Below, one piece after another: positions 1 through 6,028 of a stretch of 7,776 bases of DNA (its first letter is position 1; every line of letters begins with the position of its first letter). The position numbers and the translations under genes are program-made. The notes under the pieces were generated by a model. It was not told where the DNA came from, searched no databases, and worked only from the letters and a program-made list of their open reading frames with translations. The stretch is from Flavobacteriales bacterium (lineage in GTDB: Bacteria; Bacteroidota; Bacteroidia; Flavobacteriales_D; Parvicellaceae). The DNA is taken from positions 1 to 7,776 of the forward strand of contig JALTUD010000144.1 of assembly GCA_027047735.1 (NCBI GenBank), given 5' to 3'.

Positions 1-793
1 CCTCCATAGAAGAATCACTCAAAGCAATATACGCTAACCCTAATGAAGTTTTGCAAAGAGCAATATCGGCGGAGTCATTTATATTCTCAAAATATTGTAT
101 GCTTTGTTGCAATAAGTCGATATGTTTCCGGTACTCCCCTAAACGCTCAAATACTTGTGCAAAATTGAGATAAGCAATCCCCAGACTATAGTCGTTTCCT
201 ATCTTCTTTTTTACCTCAATGGATTGCTTGTGAAATTTAATGGAACTCTGATAGTCTTTAACCTTAAAATATATTGATGCTATATTCCCCAGCACAATTG
301 CCGAATAATTTTCGTTTCCTGCCTGATTAAATAAATCAATAGCTTTTAAACAATAATCAATTGCTTTATTATACTCATCTTTTGCCTCATATACGTTTGC
401 TATACCGTTATATAAAACACCCAAACTTTGCTTGGAAGCTCCTTCTCGAAGCATCTCTTGTTCCAAAGAATCGAATGTTTGCAAAGCTTCATCAAATTTG
501 TTTTGCCTAAATTGAATGGATGCAACACCGTTAAGATAACTGTATATCCCTTTTTTGTAACCGTTTTTTTTAGAAATCTCAAAAACTTGCTTGTAATGTT
601 TTAGGGCTTCATCATACAGCGATAGATTAAAGAGTTCAAAAGCTATATCATTTTCTATTTTAGCTCGTATTGTATCCCATTCTACGTGTTGATTCAGTAC
701 TTTTTTCAGAGAATCCAAATAAGCGTTTTGAGCATACGAAAACGTATAAAAAAACAGAAAAAGTACTAGTATTTTAAACCGAATATGTTTCAT
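1..793 (-). CDS. Secreted tetratricopeptide-repeat protein, N-terminal 264 residues (cut by window edge)
   Basis: The reading frame is open for 264 codons from an ATG at 793-791 to the left edge, so the C-terminus is missing. Residues 1-21 form a Sec signal peptide: MKHIRFK, a hydrophobic core LVLFLFFYTF, then a likely signal peptidase I site after SYA (SYA|QN). From about residue 45 the protein is a series of helical pairs with a period near 40 residues. Repeat-like segments lie around 50-78, 84-117, 124-157, 164-197, 204-237 and 244 onward, with TPR hallmarks such as YDEALKHYKQ, FDEALQTF, YNKAIDYCLKAI, YQSSIKFHKQSI and LGLAYIAL. TPRs are protein-binding scaffolds. In Bacteroidota such exported TPR arrays often precede a membrane helix and a histidine kinase or a DNA-binding domain, but that part would lie outside this window. 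The ATG overlaps the stop of the radical SAM gene (TAATG), which implies translational coupling. Fold assignment is firm; function is unknown. Confidence 0.88.
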   Translation of the reverse strand, partial: MKHIRFKILVLFLFFYTFSYAQNAYLDSLKKVLNQHVEWDTIRAKIENDIAFELFNLSLYDEALKHYKQVFEISKKNGYKKGIYSYLNGVASIQFRQNKFDEALQTFDSLEQEMLREGASKQSLGVLYNGIANVYEAKDEYNKAIDYCLKAIDLFNQAGNENYSAIVLGNIASIYFKVKDYQSSIKFHKQSIEVKKKIGNDYSLGIAYLNFAQVFERLGEYRKHIDLLQQSIQYFENINDSADIALCKTSLGLAYIALSDSSME

Positions 794-1803
794 TAATTAA
801 ACACTTTACTTCCTTCTGTACAGTTTTTACAAATATCAATTTGTTTTCTGTCCGTTAAAATCTGTTTTCTAAAGGTTTTATAGCTTTTCCCTTTCCATAT
901 TTTCTCAAAACTTTGCGAGGAAAGATTACCCAATTGATGTTGAGCATCTTTATCAAAGCAACAAGGAACAACCGTACCGTTCCACGTAATTACCGCACTA
1001 CTCCACATCCGCCAACAATGATTAAGGAGCTTATTCTTCAATCTGTATGTTCCGTCTTTCTGTTTTTTGTAACGTGAATAATATTCGTTTGTAGGAAGTA
1101 GAGCATTTCCGTTTTTATAATCATATACCTGTATGGTTTTGAACTTAATTTCATCAACCCCCAAATCCTTTGCAAGCTGTTTAGCTTCTTCAATTTGATG
1201 TTCGTTGTAGCTTGTTACCAAAAATTGAAATATAATATGAGGAGTAGATGATTTGAGCTTCTTTTTTTGCTCCACAAGGTTTTTCGTTCCTTCAATCACC
1301 TTTTTCAAATGTCCATTTACACGATACCTTTCATAAGTTTCCTGCGTTGTCCCGTCAATTGAAACGATAAGACGTTTAAGACCGGAAAGCACCGTTTTTT
1401 TTGCCGTTTCTTTATCTAAAAAATGAGCATTGGTTGACGTTGCCGTATAGATATTTTTACGCGAAGCATAGGACACCAAATCCAAAAAATCAGGATGAAT
1501 ATACGGTTCGCCTTGAAAGTAAAAATTGATATACGAAAGTACCGGCTCTAACTCATCAATTATCTTTTTATTGGTCGTTTGTTTTAGTGTTCCCGTAGGT
1601 CTTGTAAACTGTTTTAAACCACTGGGACACTCCGGGCAAGACAAATTACACGCCGTAGTCGGCTCAATAGAAAGAGCCATCGGTTTTCCCCAAATAATAT
1701 CTTTTTTCAGTAAACGCGAAATCCAAAAACTACTATATAGCAAAATTTGATTCCCAATTTTAGCAAGGGATTGCCTTTTAAGTATTTCAATAGTATCTTT
1801 CAA
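793..1803 (-). CDS. Radical SAM/SPASM domain protein, 336 residues
   Basis: A cytosolic radical S-adenosylmethionine enzyme. The [4Fe-4S]-SAM motif CNLSCPEC gives Cys52, Cys56 and Cys59. FQGEP (96-100) matches the SAM-binding GGEP position, and IVSIDG (146-151) is a typical core strand of the partial TIM barrel. A C-terminal SPASM-type region has Cys263 (HCW), Cys281-Cys282 (PCCFD) and Cys325-x2-Cys328 (CKNC), expected to bind an auxiliary cluster. The substrate cannot be read from sequence: SPASM enzymes often modify ribosomal peptides or proteins, but no precursor-like small ORF was seen beside it. There is no ATG at the N-terminus; TTG at 1803-1801 is the best start, because the next Met is residue 42, only ten residues before the cluster motif. 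Upstream, the same frame is open back to the yidD stop, with ATT as another possible start. It lies 21 bases after yidD and its TAA overlaps the ATG of the TPR gene. Family call is secure; start and function are not. Confidence 0.9.
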   Translation of the reverse strand: MKDTIEILKRQSLAKIGNQILLYSSFWISRLLKKDIIWGKPMALSIEPTTACNLSCPECPSGLKQFTRPTGTLKQTTNKKIIDELEPVLSYINFYFQGEPYIHPDFLDLVSYASRKNIYTATSTNAHFLDKETAKKTVLSGLKRLIVSIDGTTQETYERYRVNGHLKKVIEGTKNLVEQKKKLKSSTPHIIFQFLVTSYNEHQIEEAKQLAKDLGVDEIKFKTIQVYDYKNGNALLPTNEYYSRYKKQKDGTYRLKNKLLNHCWRMWSSAVITWNGTVVPCCFDKDAQHQLGNLSSQSFEKIWKGKSYKTFRKQILTDRKQIDICKNCTEGSKVFN

Positions 1804-1824
1804 TAGCGTGCCGAAAATAAAAAA

Positions 1825-2070
1825 TTAGGAATGATTATGTTTACACGAATCAGGCACAGGGTCGTAACCTGATGTTCCCCAGGGGTGGCATTTAGAAATT
1901 CTCTTAGCTCCCAAATAAATACCTTTTGCAGGCCCACATTTTTTTATCGCCTCCACCGTATAGTTAGAACAGGAAGGCGTATGTCTGCACGTAGAAGGAA
2001 ACAACGGAGAGATAAACCACTGATAAAGCTTAACAGGAAACAAAGCTATATATGTAAACACTTTTTTCAT
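1825..2070 (-). CDS. yidD: Membrane protein insertion efficiency factor YidD
   Basis: A small protein of 81 residues, the usual size for the family (E. coli about 85). It shows the family signature in order: KLYQWFISPLFP (14-25), CRHTPSCSNYTVEAI (28-42), a Gly-rich turn, then KRISKCHPWG (57-66) and GYDPVP (68-73). YidD is a peripheral inner-membrane protein, with an amphipathic N-terminal helix, that assists YidC/Sec-dependent insertion of membrane proteins. Residues 1-20 (MKKVFTYIALFPVKLYQWFI) fit that helix. I chose the ATG at 2070-2068; the frame runs five codons further to a TTG at 2085, but the ATG start matches family N-termini better. It sits 27 bases after the E1 stop and 21 bases before the radical SAM gene, all on one strand. 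Two cysteines outside the usual set (Cys46, Cys76) are visible. In many bacteria yidD lies next to rnpA and yidC; here it does not. Confidence 0.95.
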   Translation of the reverse strand: MKKVFTYIALFPVKLYQWFISPLFPSTCRHTPSCSNYTVEAIKKCGPAKGIYLGAKRISKCHPWGTSGYDPVPDSCKHNHS

Positions 2071-2097
2071 ACGCCAAGAGAACAACTTTTTTCAGGT

Positions 2098-4176
2098 TTA
2101 ATAAGCCAACAACTTTGCTATTGCTTTTTCAACTTTTTCGGCATTGGGCAAGAGTGTCGCCTCTAAGACAGAGTTTAATGGTATTGCCGGTGTATCTACC
2201 GAACCAACAAGCTCTACTGGAGCATCTAACTCTTTAAAACAATTCTTTTGTATCCTTGCCATTAGCCCCAAAGCAAATCCACACTCTACTGATTCTTCGG
2301 TTACAACCATCACCTTGCCGTGTCGCCCAACTGCATCGTACATTGCTTCGGTATCCAACGGGTTTAAGGTTCTTAAGTCGATAATTTCCACCTGTCCTTT
2401 GTGTTTTTTCGCAGCGTTTAACGACCAATATACCCCCATTCCATAAGTGATAATTGCAAGACTATTCCCTTTTTCTATGTTTTCGCTGTCGGCTTCAAGG
2501 ACGGTTCTGGCTTTTCCGAACGGAATAACGTACTCTTCATCTGGCTCTATGGTCATTGCTCCTTCCGTACCTTTTATTTTGCTCCAATATAGACCTTTAT
2601 GCTCTAAAATCACCACCGGATTCGGGTCATAAAATGCCGATTTTATCAATCCTTTTAAATCGGCCCCCGTGGACGGATAAGCAACTTTAATTCCTCTTAT
2701 ATTTGTCAGTACCGATTCTACACTAGACGAATGGTAAGGGCCTCCCGAACCATACGCACCAATCGGGACTCTCAATATCATACTCACCGGCCATTTTCCG
2801 TTAGAAAGATAGTACGAACGACTAACTTCCGTAAACAATTGATTTAGTCCCGGCCAAATATAATCGGCAAATTGTACCTCTACAATGGGTTTTAATCCCG
2901 CTGCCGACATTCCCACCGTACTACCGATGATAAACGCCTCTTGAATCGGTGTATTAAAAACACGATTATCGCCAAACTGCTGAGCAAGTGTTGCCGCTTC
3001 TCTAAACACACCTCCCAAACGTTTACCTACGTCTTGCCCGTACAATAATGATTCAGGGTGTTCACTCATCAATTCACGAATAGCAAACAAAGCGGAATCT
3101 ACCATTACGGTTTTTTCTTTTCCTTGTGGCTCACGCTCTCCCTTTTCTTCGGTTATCGGCGTAGGAGCAAAAATAAAATCAGTCAAATCTTCCGGCGAAG
3201 GGTCGGGTTCTGCCAAGGCTTGTAAATAATCTTTTTGCACCACATTACTCACCTCTTCATCTATTTTTTCTAACGTTTCCTTAGTTACACCACTCTTGAG
3301 CAAAGCATCTACCAACACAGGGAAAGGATCACGTTTTTTTGCTTCATCCAAATCATCTCTATACCACTCCATTCGCACTCCGCTCGTATGGTGATTCAAC
3401 AAAGGGACTTTGGCGTGAATAATAAACGGACGCCTTTCTTTTCTAACCGTATTTAACACCTCTTGCACCTTTGTATAACATTCCTCAAAGTCCGAACCGT
3501 TTACCGTAACCGTTTCAATGCCTTTAAATCCTTTTGCATATTCACTTATACTTTGAGCTCTTATTTCATCGGCACTTGCAGAAATATCCCATTCATTATC
3601 TTGCACCAAATAAACAATCGGCAACTGCTTCAAAGCCGCCATCTGAAATGCTTCTGAAACTTCTCCTTCGGTACAAGCCGCATCTCCAATCGAACAAACC
3701 ACCACCGGAGCATCTTCGTCCGTATTTGCCAATCCTTCCAACTCCTTATACTGAATCCCCATGGCTACCCCCGTCATCGGTATAGCTTGCATCCCCGTAG
3801 CAGAAGACTGATGTGGAATTTTAGGAAAATCAGGTTCGTTTAAACTCGGATGACTATAATACGTTCTTCCTCCCGAAAAAATATCTGTTTTCTTAGCTAA
3901 TACTTGCAACATCAACTGAAAAGGCGTAATACCAATTCCCAATAAAATAGAATCGTCCCGATAATACGGAGCCACAAAATCCTGAGGCTTTAACTGCATA
4001 CCAACCGCCAACTGAATCGCCTCATGTCCTCTCGATGTTGCATGCACATACTTTGCCGTTACCGCTTTGTTTTCCTCATACAAAGCCGTCAAATCCATTG
4101 CCGTACGCATCAATCGATACGCCTCTAATAGTACTTCTTTATCTACTTTCTTACTCTCCTTTATTTTTACAGCCAT
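2098..4176 (-). CDS. Fused alpha/beta E1 of a 2-oxo acid dehydrogenase (thiamine diphosphate-dependent), 692 residues
   Basis: The E1 component decarboxylates a 2-oxo acid with thiamine diphosphate and acylates the lipoyl group of E2. Residues 1-335 are the alpha part. SRGHEAIQLAVG (48-59) and YYRDDS (71-76) are typical E1-alpha blocks. The ThDP/Mg motif starts GDAACTEGE at 164 and ends at Asn194, and HHTSG (262-266) lies at the phosphorylation-loop position. A Pro/Glu-rich linker (about 323-356) joins the beta part (357-692). That part has the catalytic-type Glu413 in TPIQEAFIIG, GGPYHSSSVES (478-488) with His482, and the C-terminal domain LRTLNPLDTEA (601-611) and TEESVECGF (626-634). Such fused E1s are standard in Bacteroidota and usually annotated as branched-chain (2-oxoisovalerate) E1. 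Substrate choice is inferred from resemblance. No E2 or E3 gene is in the window. ATG at 4176; no clear Shine-Dalgarno or -7 promoter upstream. It is the first gene of the minus-strand run. Confidence 0.93.
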   Translation of the reverse strand: MAVKIKESKKVDKEVLLEAYRLMRTAMDLTALYEENKAVTAKYVHATSRGHEAIQLAVGMQLKPQDFVAPYYRDDSILLGIGITPFQLMLQVLAKKTDIFSGGRTYYSHPSLNEPDFPKIPHQSSATGMQAIPMTGVAMGIQYKELEGLANTDEDAPVVVCSIGDAACTEGEVSEAFQMAALKQLPIVYLVQDNEWDISASADEIRAQSISEYAKGFKGIETVTVNGSDFEECYTKVQEVLNTVRKERRPFIIHAKVPLLNHHTSGVRMEWYRDDLDEAKKRDPFPVLVDALLKSGVTKETLEKIDEEVSNVVQKDYLQALAEPDPSPEDLTDFIFAPTPITEEKGEREPQGKEKTVMVDSALFAIRELMSEHPESLLYGQDVGKRLGGVFREAATLAQQFGDNRVFNTPIQEAFIIGSTVGMSAAGLKPIVEVQFADYIWPGLNQLFTEVSRSYYLSNGKWPVSMILRVPIGAYGSGGPYHSSSVESVLTNIRGIKVAYPSTGADLKGLIKSAFYDPNPVVILEHKGLYWSKIKGTEGAMTIEPDEEYVIPFGKARTVLEADSENIEKGNSLAIITYGMGVYWSLNAAKKHKGQVEIIDLRTLNPLDTEAMYDAVGRHGKVMVVTEESVECGFALGLMARIQKNCFKELDAPVELVGSVDTPAIPLNSVLEATLLPNAEKVEKAIAKLLAY

Positions 4177-4204
4177 AATTTAATTTTTATACTTTGGGCG
4201 TTCC

Positions 4205-4260
4205 CTTTACGGCATAAAAAACCGTTTCGTTCACACTACACGGTTTTTAACGCCGTAAAG
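4205..4260. repeat. Long inverted repeat with 21-base arms and 14-base loop
   Basis: The arm 4205-4225 (begins CTTTACGGC, ends AAAAACCGT) pairs with 4240-4260 (begins ACGGTTTTT, ends GCCGTAAAG) at 19 of 21 positions. The loop is 4226-4239, and one more C-G pair (4204 with 4261) extends the stem. It ends 28 bases before the E1 start codon, so it would fold in the E1 leader if E1 is transcribed from further upstream. It could be part of the dispersed element, an operator or a leader structure. Confidence 0.8.
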
Positions 4261-4281
4261 GTCGGGCTATCACTACTCACT

Positions 4282-4314
4282 CTTTTGGTTTGCATATATG
4301 CAACAAACCAAAAG
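4282..4314. repeat. Perfect 11-base inverted repeat with a nested palindrome
   Basis: CTTTTGGTTTG at 4282-4292 is the exact reverse complement of CAAACCAAAAG at 4304-4314, around an 11-base centre. The centre carries a perfect 14-base palindrome, TTGCATATATGCAA (4290-4303), which shares bases with the inner ends of the arms. In RNA, the outer arms and the central palindrome can be combined only with a small bulge. Confidence 0.8.
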
Positions 4315-4404
4315 GAGTTCAAACACGCCGTTCTATCCCTAACGTGGAATAAAATAAAATCCGGTCTTCCCTTACTCAGAAACGTAAAGTTAAGAAAAAA
4401 TAGA

Positions 4405-4412
4405 TACTTTTG
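4405..4412 (+). promoter_or_regulatory. Bacteroidota -7 promoter element for the PhoX-like gene
   Basis: TACTTTTG matches the Bacteroidota sigma-ABfr -7 consensus TAnnTTTG in all fixed positions. It lies 29 bases before the ATG at 4442, giving a short leader of roughly 20-25 bases. No convincing TTG -33 box is seen at the usual distance. The leader is AT-rich with no Shine-Dalgarno, as is normal in this phylum. Confidence 0.6.
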
Positions 4413-4441
4413 AAGTCCTTTTAAAACCGAAAATTAATTCC

Positions 4442-5995
4442 ATGACAAAATATTTTATTCTAATTACATTTTGGTTCTTACTTTCCTGCACGGAAAACAC
4501 CACACAACAACAAGAAAAACGTCCTCAACCTATTGATACGGCAACAAAAAACATCGAAAAAGAGGAGAAAAAAGAAACCATACTTTCCTTTACAAATAAT
4601 AATCAACCTATCGATAGTGTATTTACACCTGTCGATACTAACTTTACTACCTCAACGGTAGTGTTACCCAAAGGATTTTCCGCTCAAATTCTATTTCAAG
4701 AAAAAAACGACAAAGTATTGGTTTCTCCCAATAGTACCCAAACAGCCCCGGCAAAAGGAAACCACGATATGTTGGCATTTATCCCCGATAGTATCCACCC
4801 CGGAAAAGGAGAGCTTTTTGTCAGTCACGAACTGCGAAGAGGCAATCCACTGCTTGGCGATGGTGGCGGTGCTACCATGTTTAAACTTGAAAAACAAAAT
4901 GGAAAATGGAAAGTTACCTCACCTTTCTTTAATGTTGACTTTAGCACCGTAAGAGATACCGACCGTAATTGTGGAGGAAGCGTAGCCCCCAACGGAATGA
5001 TATACACCTGCGAAGAACATCAAGGTTTTAGTAACTCTTATTTTTATTTAGACGGCAAAGGACATAGAGATACCAGCGATGTCGGTAACCTGAAATTTTA
5101 CGAAAATATTGGCTACGTGGTAGAGGTTGACCCCAAAACGATGAAAGCCACCCAAAAAATAATTGCCATGGGTTGCTACTTTCACGAGGACATCGAATTT
5201 ATGGACGACCGTAAAACCGCCTACCTTACCGACGATAAAGAACCCGGGGTTTGGTTCAAATTCGTAGCCGACCAACAAGATGACTATTCGCAGGGTCAAC
5301 TATATGCTTACAAACAAACAGAAGACGGAACAAGCGGTGAATGGATAACATTACCTAGAGATACAGCTTCACTATTCAACATCAGAAAAATTGCCATTGA
5401 AAAAGGTGCAACACTTTTTATGCGACACGAATGGATTGCACGAAAAGGTAATAAAATATACATAGCAGAAACAGGACACGACCACACCGATTGGACAAAA
5501 CCTATTTCGCAAGGAGGTGTTCCTGCCAAACATTTACGCGACCACCAACACAAAGGCAATAACGTTTATGAAGATGTTTTTGGAAGAATACTCGTTTTCG
5601 ATACGCAGACGAATGAGATGAATGTATTTTTAGAGGGCGGAAAATCAGGAGCTACAGTATTTTCAAATCCTGATTGTATTACGCTTACTCATCAAAAAGG
5701 AAAGGATTATTTGGTCATCTGCGAAGACATCAACAAAAACAACAAAGGAAGAGTTCCAAAATACGTTAAAAAGAAAAACCGGTGGTATAATGAACTTTAT
5801 TTTCTTGATATTGAATTAGAACAACCTACTTTATCCGACTTAAAAAGGTTTGCAGTTACGCCTATGGGAGCAGAATTTACAGGAGCAATTTTTACCCCCG
5901 ACAATAAAACAATGTTTTTAAATGTGCAACATCCGCATTGGAAAAACGGTGCTCCTTATAACCGTTCTACAACAATTGCTATTGAATTTCCTTAA
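4442..5995 (+). CDS. PhoX/DUF839-family lipoprotein, putative metal-dependent phosphatase, 517 residues
   Basis: Residues 1-16 form a lipoprotein signal peptide ending in LLSC, so Cys16 would be lipidated. A low-complexity K/E/T/Q tether follows to about residue 70. The rest is a beta-propeller-like DUF839 domain with the PhoX block pattern: NHDMLAFIP (107-115), LFVSHE (125-130), NCGGSVAPNGMIYTCEE (176-192), GYVVEVDP (224-231), FHEDIEF (247-253), YLTDDKEPGVWFKFV (261-275), IYIAETG (339-345), GRILVF (381-386) and EFTGAIFTPDNKTMFLNVQHP (478-498). Known PhoX enzymes are extracytoplasmic phosphatases using calcium and iron; Cys190-Glu191-Glu192 and Glu249 fit the metal-ligand positions. Phosphatase activity is an inference. 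Typical PhoX uses the Tat pathway, whereas this one has no twin-arginine and looks Sec-exported. The residues after Cys16 (TENTT) are only weakly acidic, so surface display is uncertain. It is divergent from E1 and lies 33 bases before dxs. Confidence 0.88.
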   Translation: MTKYFILITFWFLLSCTENTTQQQEKRPQPIDTATKNIEKEEKKETILSFTNNNQPIDSVFTPVDTNFTTSTVVLPKGFSAQILFQEKNDKVLVSPNSTQTAPAKGNHDMLAFIPDSIHPGKGELFVSHELRRGNPLLGDGGGATMFKLEKQNGKWKVTSPFFNVDFSTVRDTDRNCGGSVAPNGMIYTCEEHQGFSNSYFYLDGKGHRDTSDVGNLKFYENIGYVVEVDPKTMKATQKIIAMGCYFHEDIEFMDDRKTAYLTDDKEPGVWFKFVADQQDDYSQGQLYAYKQTEDGTSGEWITLPRDTASLFNIRKIAIEKGATLFMRHEWIARKGNKIYIAETGHDHTDWTKPISQGGVPAKHLRDHQHKGNNVYEDVFGRILVFDTQTNEMNVFLEGGKSGATVFSNPDCITLTHQKGKDYLVICEDINKNNKGRVPKYVKKKNRWYNELYFLDIELEQPTLSDLKRFAVTPMGAEFTGAIFTPDNKTMFLNVQHPHWKNGAPYNRSTTIAIEFP

Positions 5996-6013
5996 ATTTT
6001 GTCTTTTCTACCG

Positions 6014-6021
6014 TATCTTTG
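6014..6021 (+). promoter_or_regulatory. Bacteroidota -7 promoter element for dxs
   Basis: TATCTTTG fits the TAnnTTTG consensus exactly and lies in the 33-base gap between the PhoX-like stop and dxs. Transcription would begin near 6026-6028. That is almost at the TTG chosen as the dxs start (6029) and about 23 bases before the alternative TTG at 6050. No good -33 box is seen: the nearest TTTG, at 5998-6001, is too close. dxs may therefore have its own promoter besides any read-through. Confidence 0.55.
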
Positions 6022-6028
6022 CCCGACT

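Larger units (their letters stand above)
4196..4347. repeat. Candidate dispersed intergenic element with two hairpins
   Basis: Most of the 265-base gap between the divergent E1 and PhoX-like genes is a structured block. It opens with GGGCGTTCCCTTTACGG, continues after a hairpin with TAAAGGTCGGGCTATC, and closes with CTATCCCTAACG. From memory, short intergenic repeats that share the GGGCGTT, GGTCGGGCTATC and TATCCCTAACG blocks, with a variable palindromic middle, recur in flavobacterial genomes. I could not search to confirm this. The imperfect ends GGGCGTT and AACGTGG are weakly inverted. No protein-coding potential of note is present. Because both neighbours read away from it, it cannot serve as a terminator for either. 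Confidence 0.5.

Noticed and set aside
793..1803. RiPP cluster built around the radical SAM/SPASM protein
   Set aside because: No small precursor-like ORF, peptidase or transporter lies next to it; the neighbouring small gene is clearly yidD.
2041..2048. Minus-strand TAGCTTTG, a match to the -7 consensus
   Set aside because: It lies inside the yidD coding region with no -33 box and over 200 bases from the next gene; an eight-base motif with two free positions is expected by chance.
2071..2085. TTG at 2085 as the start of yidD
   Set aside because: It adds only five residues (MFSWR) before an ATG that gives the standard family N-terminus; the ATG at 2070 is preferred.
1885..2166. 93-codon plus-strand ORF
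   Set aside because: It is antisense to yidD and the end of E1, both strongly supported by family motifs.
2098..4176. Transketolase or a second DXS as the identity of the E1 gene
   Set aside because: The YYRDDS block, the HHTSG loop and the alpha-then-beta order mark a 2-oxo acid dehydrogenase E1; DXS and transketolase motifs (GHFGASLG, WDVGHQ) are absent.
4282..4314. Hairpin as a rho-independent terminator
   Set aside because: Both flanking genes start from this region and read away from it, so there is no transcript to end here, and no clean T-run follows the stem on either strand.
4298..4342. Short ORF of 14 codons (ATGCAACAA...) as a leader or precursor peptide
   Set aside because: It lies wholly inside the repeat element, has no ribosome-binding context and no recognisable peptide features.
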